DNA of 46,085 nt from an uncultured Prevotellaceae bacterium (GCA_902800595.1 CADCFA010000022.1:1-46085); one strand, 5' to 3'. Counted from the stretch's first letter, positions 16,332-25,346 are shown. Translations and numbers: made by a program. The notes: a model not told the origin generated them from the letters alone.

Positions 16332-16381
16332 ATTTTCTCACTAACTTTTTTAAATCACAAATTTTCTTGCCAATTTGGGTG

Positions 16382-16389
16382 CAAAGTTA
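16382..16389 (-). promoter_or_regulatory. -7 promoter box for the transporter-decarboxylase operon
   Basis: TAACTTTG on the minus strand, about 50 bases before ATG 16331. I see no good -33 element. It is divergent from the mutA promoter at 16494. Confidence 0.5.
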
Positions 16390-16493
16390 CTAAAAATTGC
16401 TCAGAATAAGCTATTTTGTGCACTTAATTTTGGATAAATACTGATTTTTCATTTCTTTCACAATTCAAACGGCTATTTTGCCTAAAAAGTTTG

Positions 16494-16501
16494 TACCTTT
16501 G
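16494..16501 (+). promoter_or_regulatory. -7 promoter box for the methylmalonyl-CoA mutase operon
   Basis: TACCTTTG on the plus strand, 54 bases before ATG 16556. The -33 element is weak. No B12-box-like element or cobalamin-riboswitch-like structure was recognised in the leader. Confidence 0.55.
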
Positions 16502-16555
16502 TAGCCCATATGTGTAACTTAAGACAAACGTATATAATAATTTAGCACTGTAACT

Positions 16556-18409
16556 ATGGCAAACAAAGAGAAACTCTTTACCGAGTTTACTGCGCCGACC
16601 ACTCAGGAGTGGCTCGACAAGATTGAAGTCGATCTGAAAGGTGCCGACTTCCAAAAACGCTTGGTGTGGAGAACAAATGAAGGTTTTAATGTACAGCCCT
16701 TCTATCGCCGTGAAGACCTGGCGAATCTGAAAACTCCTAATGCTCTTCCTGGAGAGTTCCCATTCGTAAGGGGCAATAAGAAGGACTCAAATGTATGGTA
16801 TGTTCGTCAGAACATCGTAGTGGATGATGTAAAGACAGCCAACGCAAAGGCTCTTGACATCTTGAACAAGGGAATAGATTCCTTAGGCTTCAGACTTTCT
16901 GGGAAGATGGTATCAAAGGAGAATGTTGCGGCTCTTCTTGAAGGTATCCTTTGTGATATTGTAGAAGTGAACTTTGCCACTTGTCCCCGTCATTCTTTAG
17001 AACTAGCAGAGATCCTTGTATCTTACTTTGCTGAGAAGGGGTACGATAAGGAAAAGGTTGTTGGCTCTATTGAGTGGGATCCTATGGCGAAAATGGTGAT
17101 GAAGGGTAAGGATGTGACACCGGTCCTCGAAGTTGCTCCAAAACTCGTTGAGGCGCTGAAGGAATATCCCAACTTCCGTTGTGTTGCTGTCAATTCAGAT
17201 TCACTCAATAATGCAGGTGCCTATATTGTTCAGGAGTTAGGCTATGCTTTGGCTTGGGGTAACGAGTATCTGCAGCAGATGGTTGATGCTGGTGTAGATG
17301 CTGATACTGCAGCTAAGAGCATAAAGTTCAATATGGGTGTCAGTGAGAATTACTTTATGGAAATCGCTAAGTTCCGTGCTGCACGCCTGTTGTGGGCCCA
17401 GATTGTGAAGCAGTATGAGCCAAAGTGCGATTGCGCATGCAAGATGATTATCAACGCTACCACCTCTACTTATAATCAGACGCTCTTCGACAGCTATGTG
17501 AACCTGCTCCGTTCTCAGACTGAGGCTATGAGTGCTGCTTTGGGTAGTGTTCACTCAATGGTGGTGACACCGTTTGATGCCCCGTATGAGGAGGCTACTG
17601 ATTTCTCCGAGCGTATCGCCCGCAACCAGCAGTTGCTGATTAAGGAGGAGAGCCATTTCGATCGTATTGTCGATCCGTCTGCTGGCTCTTATTATATTGA
17701 GCATTTAACTGATGCCCTGGCTCAGGAGGCTTGGAAGATATTCTTAAAAGTAGAAGAGGAGGGGGGATTCCTTGCAGCTGTTAAGGCTGGAACAATCCAG
17801 GACGATATCAATGCTACCAATGTAAAGCGTCATGGCGATGCTGCCAAGCGCAAGGAGTTCTTGCTGGGTACCAATCAGTTCCCCAACTTCACTGAGAAGA
17901 GTGAGGGCAAGAAGGCTAAGGCTTGTGGCTGCTGCTGTGGTCATGCCGAGGAAGAGGAGCATCCCTTCAAGGCCATCTCGTCAACCCGCCTCGCTGCTGA
18001 CTTCGAGGACCTGCGCATCCATACCGAGGAGACTAAGGTTCCTACAGCTTTCATGCTTACTATCGGTAATCTGGCTATGCGCCAGGCTCGTGCACAGTTC
18101 TCATGCAACTTCCTGGCTTGTGCTGGCTATAAGGTGATTGATAATCTGGGCTTCAAGACTGTCGAGGAGGGTGTTGATGCTGCGCTTGAGGCTAAGGCCG
18201 ACATCGTGGTTATCTGCTCTTCTGATGATGAGTATGCCGAGTATGCTATTCCAGCCTTCAAGTATCTGAATGGTCGTGCTATGTTTGTTGTAGCTGGTGC
18301 GCCTGCTTGTATGGAGGATCTCAAGGCCGCTGGCATCGAGAACTACATCCATGTGAAGTGCAATGTGCTTGAAACTTTGAAAGAATATAATCAGAAACTT
18401 GGTATTTAA
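16556..18409 (+). CDS. mutA: Methylmalonyl-CoA mutase small subunit
   Basis: A 617-residue subunit of the heterodimeric mutase that interconverts succinyl-CoA and methylmalonyl-CoA. The TIM-barrel domain (about 5-440) has family patterns such as SENYFMEIAKFRAARLLWAQ and DPSAGSYYIEHLTDALAQ. The C-terminal B12-like domain (about 480-617: TIGNLAMRQARAQFSCNFLA, CAGYKVIDNLGFKTVEEG) lacks the cobalt-binding DxHxxG, as is normal for the small subunit. The linker between the domains contains an unusual Cys/His/Glu cluster, ACGCCCGHAEEEEH (residues 456-469). It is 19 bases upstream of mutB and probably co-transcribed with it. Confidence 0.96.
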   Translation: MANKEKLFTEFTAPTTQEWLDKIEVDLKGADFQKRLVWRTNEGFNVQPFYRREDLANLKTPNALPGEFPFVRGNKKDSNVWYVRQNIVVDDVKTANAKALDILNKGIDSLGFRLSGKMVSKENVAALLEGILCDIVEVNFATCPRHSLELAEILVSYFAEKGYDKEKVVGSIEWDPMAKMVMKGKDVTPVLEVAPKLVEALKEYPNFRCVAVNSDSLNNAGAYIVQELGYALAWGNEYLQQMVDAGVDADTAAKSIKFNMGVSENYFMEIAKFRAARLLWAQIVKQYEPKCDCACKMIINATTSTYNQTLFDSYVNLLRSQTEAMSAALGSVHSMVVTPFDAPYEEATDFSERIARNQQLLIKEESHFDRIVDPSAGSYYIEHLTDALAQEAWKIFLKVEEEGGFLAAVKAGTIQDDINATNVKRHGDAAKRKEFLLGTNQFPNFTEKSEGKKAKACGCCCGHAEEEEHPFKAISSTRLAADFEDLRIHTEETKVPTAFMLTIGNLAMRQARAQFSCNFLACAGYKVIDNLGFKTVEEGVDAALEAKADIVVICSSDDEYAEYAIPAFKYLNGRAMFVVAGAPACMEDLKAAGIENYIHVKCNVLETLKEYNQKLGI

Positions 18410-18428
18410 AGAATAGGAGACTTGAATT

Positions 18429-20516
18429 ATGCGTAAACAATTTAAAGATATTGATATCTATGCAGGCATCAAGGCTCAAGATGGTGCCAAGTGGATTAAA
18501 GATAATGGTATTGTAGAGAATTGGAAGACCCCCGAGCACATCGAGGTACGCCCTGTCTATACGAAAGAAGACCTCGAAGGTATGGAACACCTCGACTTCA
18601 CAGCAGGTATTCCGCCCTATTTGCGTGGTCCGTATTCAATGATGTATCCGTTCCGCCCGTGGACCATCCGTCAGTATGCCGGATTCTCTACTGCTGAGGA
18701 GTCAAATGCTTTCTATCGCCGTAACCTGGCATCTGGTCAGAAGGGTCTTTCGGTGGCCTTCGACCTGCCTACACACCGTGGTTACGACCCCGATAACGCT
18801 CGCGTGGTTGGCGATGTGGGTAAGGCTGGCGTATCTATCTGTAACGAGGAGAACATGAAGGTGCTTTTCTCTGGTATCCCCTTGAACAAAATGTCTGTAT
18901 CTATGACTATGAATGGTGCCGTACTGCCTATCCTGGCATTCTACATCGTGGCAGGTCTGGAGCAGGGTGCCCAGCTCGAGGAGATGGCAGGAACCATCCA
19001 GAACGATATCCTGAAGGAGTTCATGGTTCGTAACACCTATATCTATCCACCTGCATTCTCCATGAAGATTATCGCTGATATCTTCGAATACACCTCACAG
19101 AAGATGCCTAAGTTCAATAGCATCTCTATCTCAGGTTATCACATGCAAGAGGCTGGTGCTACAGCTGATATTGAGTTGGCTTATACGCTGGCTGATGGTA
19201 TGGACTATCTGCGTACAGGTGTGAATGCTGGTATTGATGTGGATGCTTTTGCACCTCGTCTGAGCTTCTTCTGGGCCATCGGTATGAATCACTTCATGGA
19301 GATTGCCAAGATGCGTGCAGGTCGTCTGTTGTGGGCAAAGATCGTGAAGAGCTTTGGTGCAAAGAATCCTAAGTCATTAGCTCTCCGTACTCACTCTCAG
19401 ACCTCTGGTTGGAGTCTCACTGAGCAGGATCCATTCAATAACGTAGGTCGTACCTGTATTGAGGCTATGGCTGCTGTGCTGGGTCACACTCAGTCGCTGC
19501 ACACCAATGCCCTTGATGAGGCTATCGCTCTGCCTACCGACTTCTCAGCTCGTATTGCTCGTAATACCCAGATCTATATTCAGAACGAAACAAAGGTGTG
19601 CAAGCAGATTGACCCATGGGCAGGCTCTTACTATGTGGAAACGCTGACTAATGAGTTGGTTCACAAGGCTTGGGAGCATATCCAGGAGATTGAGAAACTA
19701 GGTGGTATGGCAAAAGCCATCGAGACAGGTCTGCCTAAGATGCGTATCGAGGAGGCTGCAGCCCGTACTCAGGCTCGTATCGACAGTGGTGTTCAGACTA
19801 TCGTAGGTACTAATAAGTATCGTTTGGAGCATGAGGATCCTATCGACATCCTTGAGGTGGACAACACCGCTGTGCGCAAGCAGCAGGAGGAGAGTTTGAA
19901 GGAGGTTCGCGGAAAGCGTGATGAAGCTGCCTGTCAGGCTGCACTTAAAGCCATCACAGATTGTGTCCGTGAGTTCAACGAGGGCAAGAAGAGTGAGAAC
20001 AACCTGCTCGACCTCGCTGTCAAGGCTGCTCAGTTGCGTTGTACCCTTGGTGAGATTTCAGATGCCTGCGAGGAGATCGTAGGTCGTTATAAAGCAGTAA
20101 TCAGAACAATTTCAGGCGTGTATAGTTCAGAATCAAAGAACGATAGCGACTTCGAGTTGGCTTGCAAGCTGACTGATGAGTTCGCAGAGAAGGAAGGTCG
20201 TCGTCCTCGTATCTTTGTGGATATGGGACCACTGTTCCAGACACCAGCCGAGGCTGCTCGCGAAGCTGTAGAGAATGATGTGCATGTGGTAGGTGCCTCT
20301 TCACTGGCAGCTGGTCACAAGACGCTGATACCTCAACTCATTGAGGAACTTAAGAAACTGGGGCGTGAGGACATCATGGTGATAGTTGGTGGTGTCATTC
20401 CTGCTCAGGACTATGACTTCCTCTATAAGGCAGGTGTAGCCGCCATCTTCGGTCCTGGTACCTCTGTGGCTAAGGCCGCTGTTGAGATGATGAAGATTCT
20501 GCTTGGTAAGGAATAG
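18429..20516 (+). CDS. mutB: Methylmalonyl-CoA mutase large subunit, lacking the cobalamin DxHxxG segment
   Basis: A 695-residue catalytic subunit. The barrel is intact ([56 protein letters not shown]). The C-terminal B12 domain should read PRIxVAKMGQDGHDRGAK, then about 14 more residues, then [10 protein letters not shown]. Here EGRRPRI (Ile595, codon 20211) is followed at once by [11 protein letters not shown], so some 27 codons are missing, including the His that coordinates cobalt; the rest of the domain ([27 protein letters not shown]) is normal. The reading frame is kept. As written, the enzyme should not bind adenosylcobalamin in the base-off/His-on way and is probably inactive, unless the gap is an assembly error. 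Confidence 0.93.
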   Translation: MRKQFKDIDIYAGIKAQDGAKWIKDNGIVENWKTPEHIEVRPVYTKEDLEGMEHLDFTAGIPPYLRGPYSMMYPFRPWTIRQYAGFSTAEESNAFYRRNLASGQKGLSVAFDLPTHRGYDPDNARVVGDVGKAGVSICNEENMKVLFSGIPLNKMSVSMTMNGAVLPILAFYIVAGLEQGAQLEEMAGTIQNDILKEFMVRNTYIYPPAFSMKIIADIFEYTSQKMPKFNSISISGYHMQEAGATADIELAYTLADGMDYLRTGVNAGIDVDAFAPRLSFFWAIGMNHFMEIAKMRAGRLLWAKIVKSFGAKNPKSLALRTHSQTSGWSLTEQDPFNNVGRTCIEAMAAVLGHTQSLHTNALDEAIALPTDFSARIARNTQIYIQNETKVCKQIDPWAGSYYVETLTNELVHKAWEHIQEIEKLGGMAKAIETGLPKMRIEEAAARTQARIDSGVQTIVGTNKYRLEHEDPIDILEVDNTAVRKQQEESLKEVRGKRDEAACQAALKAITDCVREFNEGKKSENNLLDLAVKAAQLRCTLGEISDACEEIVGRYKAVIRTISGVYSSESKNDSDFELACKLTDEFAEKEGRRPRIFVDMGPLFQTPAEAAREAVENDVHVVGASSLAAGHKTLIPQLIEELKKLGREDIMVIVGGVIPAQDYDFLYKAGVAAIFGPGTSVAKAAVEMMKILLGKE

Positions 20517-20537
20517 AGTAACTGTTTTAATGTCAAT

Positions 20538-20601
20538 GCAAGGCTTACCAGTCTCATTTGTGGCAATCATCCAGGAGGCTACTGGTGAGTCTTGCTTTTT
20601 T
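20538..20601 (+). terminator. Terminator of the mutA-mutB operon
   Basis: Fifteen-base arms 20538-20552 and 20581-20595 pair with two G-U pairs around a 28-base loop, followed by TTTTTT from 20596. It begins 21 bases after the mutB stop. The long loop is unusual for an intrinsic terminator. Confidence 0.65.
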
Positions 20602-20615
20602 ATTTCATTCTAAAA

Positions 20616-21530
20616 ATGTCATTACAGGAGTTAGAAATTTCAGAACGTATCCATATTATGGAAGCGTATTATGATTTGAACGCTTTGTTGGAAGATCGGA
20701 TAGACAACCAGTCCATTGCGACGTATTACAAGCGTTCTGATTTCTTTTACAACTTAGTTCATTCACGTGGTGGACATTCCATACACATGGGCCTTTCCGA
20801 CGATGGCTTTTATAAGAAATTGGATTTTACTCAACAGGCTAAGTTTGTTGCGGAATACATAACTGATTCTTCGAAGAAAGTTCTTGAGATAGGGGCTGGT
20901 AAACTTTTTAATACGAAGTTTCTTGCCAAATCTTTCCCAGATAATCAGTTTACAGCAATGGATCTTCCTAATCGGAATTTTCTGAAGAGCCGTGCACCGA
21001 AGAATGTTTCATTGTTGGAAGGTGATTTTAATGACCTATCAGTCTTTCCGGAAAATTCCTTTGATATTGTTTTCGGTGTTGAGACGGTCTGCCACGCAAA
21101 GAGCAAGAAACATGTGCTTGGTGAAATCCATAGGGTACTTAAGCCTGGCGGAAAGTTGATTCTCTTCGACGGCTATGATGTCAGGCCGCAGGATGAAATG
21201 TCTGAAATTGAAAGACGTGCATCCCGTTTGACATGGGCGGCTATGCGTGTTCCGTTCAATGATATTTTTGTCGGTGACATGAGAAGATACTTTGATGAAC
21301 TTCATTTTAAGGATGTAAGTTTTACCGACTTGTCGGAAAAGATCAGACCAACTTTGAGGAGGCTCGATCGTAAATCTTGCTTTTATTTCACGCATCCTCG
21401 CTTTATGAAGTTTATGCGCCGATTCATTTCTGAGGACGTAACAATGAATAGTATTGCCGGTTGGTTGATGCTCCTGACTGTTGATGGGGCTAATATTCAC
21501 CAGTACTGCCGGATTGTTGGTACAAAATAA
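20616..21530 (+). CDS. SAM-dependent methyltransferase (class I)
   Basis: A 304-residue protein from ATG 20616 (a TTG at 20592 is inside the terminator stem and is rejected). The Rossmann SAM-binding motif VLEIGAGKLFNTKFLAK is at about residues 89-105, the acidic loop TAMDL follows, then DIVFGVETVCHAKSKK and VLKPGGKLILFDG (the post-motif strands of UbiE/sterol-type methyltransferases). Substrate unknown; the C-terminal part (about 190-304) is unlike quinone methyltransferases that I know. It stands alone between the mut operon and pgk, with a shared terminator downstream. Confidence 0.85.
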   Translation: MSLQELEISERIHIMEAYYDLNALLEDRIDNQSIATYYKRSDFFYNLVHSRGGHSIHMGLSDDGFYKKLDFTQQAKFVAEYITDSSKKVLEIGAGKLFNTKFLAKSFPDNQFTAMDLPNRNFLKSRAPKNVSLLEGDFNDLSVFPENSFDIVFGVETVCHAKSKKHVLGEIHRVLKPGGKLILFDGYDVRPQDEMSEIERRASRLTWAAMRVPFNDIFVGDMRRYFDELHFKDVSFTDLSEKIRPTLRRLDRKSCFYFTHPRFMKFMRRFISEDVTMNSIAGWLMLLTVDGANIHQYCRIVGTK

Positions 21531-21614
21531 TAACCCTGCCACATTGGCTGGGCTATTTTATGACTGGAGAACAGGTAGAATGCCGTTATTTGATTGGAGC
21601 TCTGCGGCCACATT

Positions 21615-21657
21615 AAAAAAATGAAGACCAACCAATCGGCTGGTCTTCATTTTTTTT
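21615..21657. terminator. Bidirectional terminator between methyltransferase and pgk
   Basis: ATGAAGACCA (21621-21630) pairs with TGGTCTTCAT (21641-21650) around a 10-base loop that may pair further; the stem is flanked by A and T runs on both sides. It serves both convergent genes. Confidence 0.9.
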
Positions 21658-21673
21658 AGTAGTACAGAAAATC

Positions 21674-22945
21674 TTATTCACCCTTAATAGCTGCAACGCC
21701 AGGGAGAACTTTACCTTCAATGGCCTCAAGCAGCGCACCACCACCGGTAGAGATGTAAGATACCTTGTCTGCCAGACCGAACTTGTTGACACAAGCTACT
21801 GAGTCACCACCACCAATCAGTGAGAAAGCACCCTCAGCTGTTGCCTCAGCGATAGCCTCACCAATAGCACGGCTACCAGCAGTGAAGTCGTCACACTCAA
21901 ATACACCAGCAGGACCATTCCACAAGATTGTCTTGGCACCCTTGATGGCCTTGCGGAAGTCGTCCTGAGAAGCTGGACCTGCGTCAACACCCTCGAAACC
22001 TGCAGGAACGTTGTTAGCAGGGCAGTTGATAATCTCTGAACCAGGCTTAACAGTCATTGTTCCAAAATCGAGACCGTTTGTAGCTGTGCAGTCACTACCG
22101 AGAACGAGTTCTACACCGTTCTTCTTAGCCAGCTCCTCAACACCCAGAGCTACATCGAGTTTGTCGAGCTCTACGATAGAGTTACCAATCTCACCGTTGT
22201 GAGCCTTAGCGAAAGTATAGGTCATACCACCACAGAGGATGAGCTTATCAACCTTACCGAGCAGGTTCTCGATGATACCAATCTTTGAAGATACCTTAGA
22301 TCCACCCATGATGGCAACGAATGGACGCTTGATGTTAGAGAGTACGGCATCAACAGCCTGTACTTCCTTCTCCATCAGCAGACCAAGCATCTTATTGTCT
22401 GCATCGAAGTAGTCAGCGATAACAGCGGTAGAGGCGTGCTTGCGGTGAGCTGTACCGAAGGCATCCATCACGTAGCAGTCAGCATAAGACGCCAGAGTCT
22501 TGGCAAACTCCTTCTGGCTGGCCTTCATAGCCTTCTTAGCCTCGTCGTATGCAGGATCAGCCTTGTCGATACCTACGGGCTTACCCTCTTCCTCAGGATA
22601 GAAACGCAGGTTCTCGAGCAGCAGAGCCTCACCCATCTTCAGAGCCTTGGCAGCATCAGCAGCCTTAGCACAGTCAGGTGCAAAGGCAACGGGAACACCC
22701 AGAGCCTTCTCTACAGCCTCACGGATCTGGCCGAGTGACTTCTTCATATCTACCTTACCTTTGGGCTTACCCATGTGGCTCATAATGATAGTTGCACCAC
22801 CATCAGCCAGAATCTTCTTCAGGGTAGGCAGGGCACCACGGATACGGGTGTCGTCAGTGATCTTACCATTCTCATCGAGGGGTACGTTGAAATCTACACG
22901 TACGATTGCCTTCTTACCGGCAAAGTTGAATTCGTTGATTGTCAT
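21674..22945 (-). CDS. pgk: Phosphoglycerate kinase
   Basis: A 423-residue glycolytic enzyme that makes ATP and 3-phosphoglycerate from 1,3-bisphosphoglycerate and ADP. The N-terminal signature [19 protein letters not shown], the substrate-binding HMGKPKG and [14 protein letters not shown], the hinge region [17 protein letters not shown], and the nucleotide-binding [16 protein letters not shown] and [14 protein letters not shown] are all present. Length is normal. Codon use is that of a highly expressed gene. Single gene with its own promoter box (22986-22993) and the shared terminator at 21615-21657. Confidence 0.98.
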   Translation of the reverse strand: MTINEFNFAGKKAIVRVDFNVPLDENGKITDDTRIRGALPTLKKILADGGATIIMSHMGKPKGKVDMKKSLGQIREAVEKALGVPVAFAPDCAKAADAAKALKMGEALLLENLRFYPEEEGKPVGIDKADPAYDEAKKAMKASQKEFAKTLASYADCYVMDAFGTAHRKHASTAVIADYFDADNKMLGLLMEKEVQAVDAVLSNIKRPFVAIMGGSKVSSKIGIIENLLGKVDKLILCGGMTYTFAKAHNGEIGNSIVELDKLDVALGVEELAKKNGVELVLGSDCTATNGLDFGTMTVKPGSEIINCPANNVPAGFEGVDAGPASQDDFRKAIKGAKTILWNGPAGVFECDDFTAGSRAIGEAIAEATAEGAFSLIGGGDSVACVNKFGLADKVSYISTGGGALLEAIEGKVLPGVAAIKGE

Positions 22946-22985
22946 AATTAAATGAATTTAAATGTTGAATATTCAAAACTAGCCA

Positions 22986-22993
22986 CAAAGGTA
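22986..22993 (-). promoter_or_regulatory. -7 promoter box for pgk
   Basis: TACCTTTG on the minus strand, 40 bases before ATG 22945; the -33 element is not obvious. Confidence 0.6.
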
Positions 22994-23001
22994 CGAAAAA
23001 A

Positions 23002-23033
23002 CATTGAACATTAGCCATTGGTCATTGAACATT
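23002..23033. repeat. Short direct repeat upstream of pgk
   Basis: CATTGAACATT occurs twice, at 23002-23012 and 23023-23033, separated by 10 bases. It lies where the -33 region of the pgk promoter would fall, so it could be a regulator site or a chance repeat. Confidence 0.4.
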
Positions 23034-23090
23034 TAATACTTTTTTGCGAACTAATAAAAATAATGTAAAATGGAGTTTGCAAAACAGCTA

Positions 23091-23178
23091 TTAGTCCGTC
23101 CCGACGGACTGCCAGCCCGAACGCTTCGGACTGAGAGTCCGAAGCCTACTTACTTAGAGTCCGAAGCCAACGGACTAA
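23091..23178. repeat. Cluster of palindromic repeats between pgk and queC
   Basis: A perfect palindrome AGTCCGTC-CC-GACGGACT (23093-23110) is followed by a perfect stem GCTTCGGACT-GAG-AGTCCGAAGC (23123-23145) and another AGTCCGAAGC (23158-23167). The outer ends TTAGTCCGT (23091-23099) and ACGGACTAA (23170-23178) are also complementary. The arrangement is like a REP/BIME-type intergenic repeat or a cloverleaf-like RNA. Together with 23002-23033 it fills the 322-base gene-free stretch 22946-23267; the remaining bases are A/T-rich and carry the queC promoter. Confidence 0.75.
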
Positions 23179-23252
23179 AAACTTAATCCCTAGCTATTCT
23201 GTAAAATACCAAAGATTATCTGATTTTTCAGCTCGTTTTGAAAAATAAGTTG

Positions 23253-23260
23253 TAACTTTG
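23253..23260 (+). promoter_or_regulatory. -7 promoter box for queC
   Basis: TAACTTTG ends 7 bases before the queC ATG at 23268. The start of transcription should therefore be at or next to the start codon, so the mRNA is probably leaderless. There is no room for a preQ1 riboswitch. Confidence 0.65.
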
Positions 23261-23267
23261 CAGCCAA

Positions 23268-23924
23268 ATGGAAAAAGATTCAGTTATTATTCTCAGTGGT
23301 GGCGTTGATTCTGTCACACTGTTATACGATGAGCAGGAACGTATTGCCCTTGCTATCTCGTTCGATTACGGTTCGAAGCATAATGCACGTGAGATACCTT
23401 TTGCCTGTCAGCATTGTGAGCATTTGGGTATCAAGCATATCACGATCCCTCTGGACTTCATGACGAAGTATTTCAAAAGTTCGTTGTTAGAGGGTGGGGA
23501 AGAGATTCCAGAGGGCCATTATGCTGATGAGAATATGAAATCTACCGTGGTGCCTTTCCGTAATGGTATTATGCTCTCCATCGCTGTTGGGATAGCTGAG
23601 AGCAATGGCTTGAAATATGTTATGATGGCCAACCATAGTGGTGATCATACTATTTATCCTGATTGTACTCCAGAGTTTGTGAAGGCTTTCGATCAGGCTG
23701 CTGCGGCTGGTACTTTCGTGAATGTGCATTTGCGCTCCCCTTACACGAATATCACTAAGAGCGATATTGCCCGTCGAGGCAAGGCGTTTGGTATTGACTA
23801 TAGTCAGACTTGGTCTTGCTATAAGGGCGGGGAGAAGCATTGCGGCAAGTGCGGCACCTGTGTAGAGCGTCGTGAAGCCTTTGCCGAAGCGGCTATCGAG
23901 GATAAAACGGAATACGAGGATTAA
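23268..23924 (+). CDS. queC: 7-cyano-7-deazaguanine synthase
   Basis: A 218-residue enzyme of queuosine synthesis; converts 7-carboxy-7-deazaguanine to preQ0 with ATP and ammonia. The PP-loop SGGVDSVTLLY is at residues 10-20, close to the N-terminus, which fixes the start at ATG 23268. ISFDYGSKHNAREIPFA, STVVPFRNGIMLSIAVG and the C-terminal zinc site C(Y)...HCGKCGTCVER (about 189-203) are all present. The stop shares four bases (TTAA, 23921-23924) with that of the convergent radA. Confidence 0.97.
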   Translation: MEKDSVIILSGGVDSVTLLYDEQERIALAISFDYGSKHNAREIPFACQHCEHLGIKHITIPLDFMTKYFKSSLLEGGEEIPEGHYADENMKSTVVPFRNGIMLSIAVGIAESNGLKYVMMANHSGDHTIYPDCTPEFVKAFDQAAAAGTFVNVHLRSPYTNITKSDIARRGKAFGIDYSQTWSCYKGGEKHCGKCGTCVERREAFAEAAIEDKTEYED

Positions 23925-25306
23925 CCGAATAGGGCACGGAGGGCTTCCTCAACCTTACGGACGGGGTGAAGCCTAATGTGGTATTTCTTTGCATCAAAGC
24001 CCTGCATATTGTATTTGGGGACAATCATATCGCTGAATCCGAGCTTTTCGGCTTCGGCGATTCTTTGTTCGATACGGTTTACAGGACGTACCTCTCCAGA
24101 AAGCCCAACCTCACCACACATGCACCAGCCTTTTTCTATAGGAGTATCAACATTCGAAGAGAGTACTGCGGCAATGATACTGAGATCCATTGCCAGGTCG
24201 GTAACTCGCAGACCACCAGCGATATTGATAAAGACGTCTTTCTGCATGAGCTTGAATCCTACACGCTTCTCCAAGACGGCTAACAACATGTTTAATCGAC
24301 GCTGATCAAAGCCTGTTGCAGAACGCTGTGGGGTTCCGTAGGCAGCGGAAGAAACTAAAGCTTGTGTCTCTACAAGGAAGGGACGTACCCCCTCAATGGC
24401 AGATGAAATGGCAATACCTGATAGTCCGTCGTGATCCTGAGTAAGCAGGAGTTCAGAAGGATTACTCACTTGTCGGAGCCCATTCTGCTGCATCTCATAG
24501 ATACCCAGTTCGGCTGTGGAGCCAAAACGGTTTTTCATAGAGCGCAGAATGCGGTACATATAGTGCTGGTCACCTTCAAACTGGATAACGGTATCAACTA
24601 TATGTTCTAAGATCTTCGGACCTGCAAGCGTTCCTTCTTTGGTGATATGTCCGATCAGTATAACGGGTATACCACTTGTCTTGGCAAATCTGAGCAGGGA
24701 AGAGGCGCACTCCCTGACTTGAGCTATAGAGCCTGCAGAAGATTCTACATCCTCTGTCATAATAGTCTGAATGGAGTCAATGATTATTAGTTCGGGTTGT
24801 TCGTCTTTAATCTGCTCAAAAATCTGCTCAAGTGAGTTCTCGCAGAGAATGAGGAAATTGTCATTCTCTTCATGGGGTATACGGTTGGCACGCATCTTCA
24901 ACTGATGGGCACTCTCCTCACCACTGACATAGAGAATTTTCTTTTCAGGCATACGTAGCATCGTTTGCAATGAAAGGGTAGATTTTCCGATACCTGGTTC
25001 GCCACCTAAAAGGATGATACTGCCAGGCACCAAACCGCCGCCGAGTACACGATTCAGCTCTTCATCATGCATGTCAATTCGTGGATCGTCTTGATTTGAA
25101 ATGTCGCGTAGCTTCAGGACCTTGTTTTTCCTCAGGGCATGACCAGCTGAGGCTGCAGCTGTTGTGGCGGCTTTTTGTTTGGTGTCAGCTGCTACGCGAA
25201 TTTCCTTAAATGTGTTCCATTGCCCGCAGGAAGGGCATTTTCCAATCCATTTTGCCGACTCTTGTCCGCAGTTGGAGCATACGTATGCGATTTTGTCTTT
25301 TGCCAT
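23921..25306 (-). CDS. radA: DNA repair protein RadA (Sms)
   Basis: A 461-residue protein involved in branch migration during recombination repair. From ATG 25306 (MAKDKIAYVC) the order is: four-Cys zinc finger (CSNCG, CPSCG; about 10-26), RecA-like ATPase with Walker A GGEPGIGKST, RadA-specific KNRFGSTAELGIYEM, and a Lon-like C-terminal domain. An upstream in-frame codon at 25345 lies ahead of the promoter's -7 box and is rejected. The -7 box ends 9 bases before the start, so the leader is very short. Confidence 0.97.
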   Translation of the reverse strand: MAKDKIAYVCSNCGQESAKWIGKCPSCGQWNTFKEIRVAADTKQKAATTAAASAGHALRKNKVLKLRDISNQDDPRIDMHDEELNRVLGGGLVPGSIILLGGEPGIGKSTLSLQTMLRMPEKKILYVSGEESAHQLKMRANRIPHEENDNFLILCENSLEQIFEQIKDEQPELIIIDSIQTIMTEDVESSAGSIAQVRECASSLLRFAKTSGIPVILIGHITKEGTLAGPKILEHIVDTVIQFEGDQHYMYRILRSMKNRFGSTAELGIYEMQQNGLRQVSNPSELLLTQDHDGLSGIAISSAIEGVRPFLVETQALVSSAAYGTPQRSATGFDQRRLNMLLAVLEKRVGFKLMQKDVFINIAGGLRVTDLAMDLSIIAAVLSSNVDTPIEKGWCMCGEVGLSGEVRPVNRIEQRIAEAEKLGFSDMIVPKYNMQGFDAKKYHIRLHPVRKVEEALRALFG

Positions 25307-25315
25307 AATTGAATA

Positions 25316-25346
25316 CAAAAGTACAAAATATTTTCGGTATTCCAAA
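25316..25346 (-). promoter_or_regulatory. Promoter of radA
   Basis: Minus strand: TTTG (25346-25343), 19 bases, TACTTTTG (25323-25316). It is within 40 bases of the divergent promoter for the lipoprotein gene at 25384. Confidence 0.75.

Noticed and set aside
16332-16555. Possible cobalamin riboswitch before mutA
   Set aside because: I looked for a B12-box-like motif and long paired leader; only divergent -7 boxes and A/T-rich sequence are there.
23179-23267. Possible preQ1 riboswitch before queC
   Set aside because: The -7 box is 7 bases before the ATG, so there is no leader to hold one.
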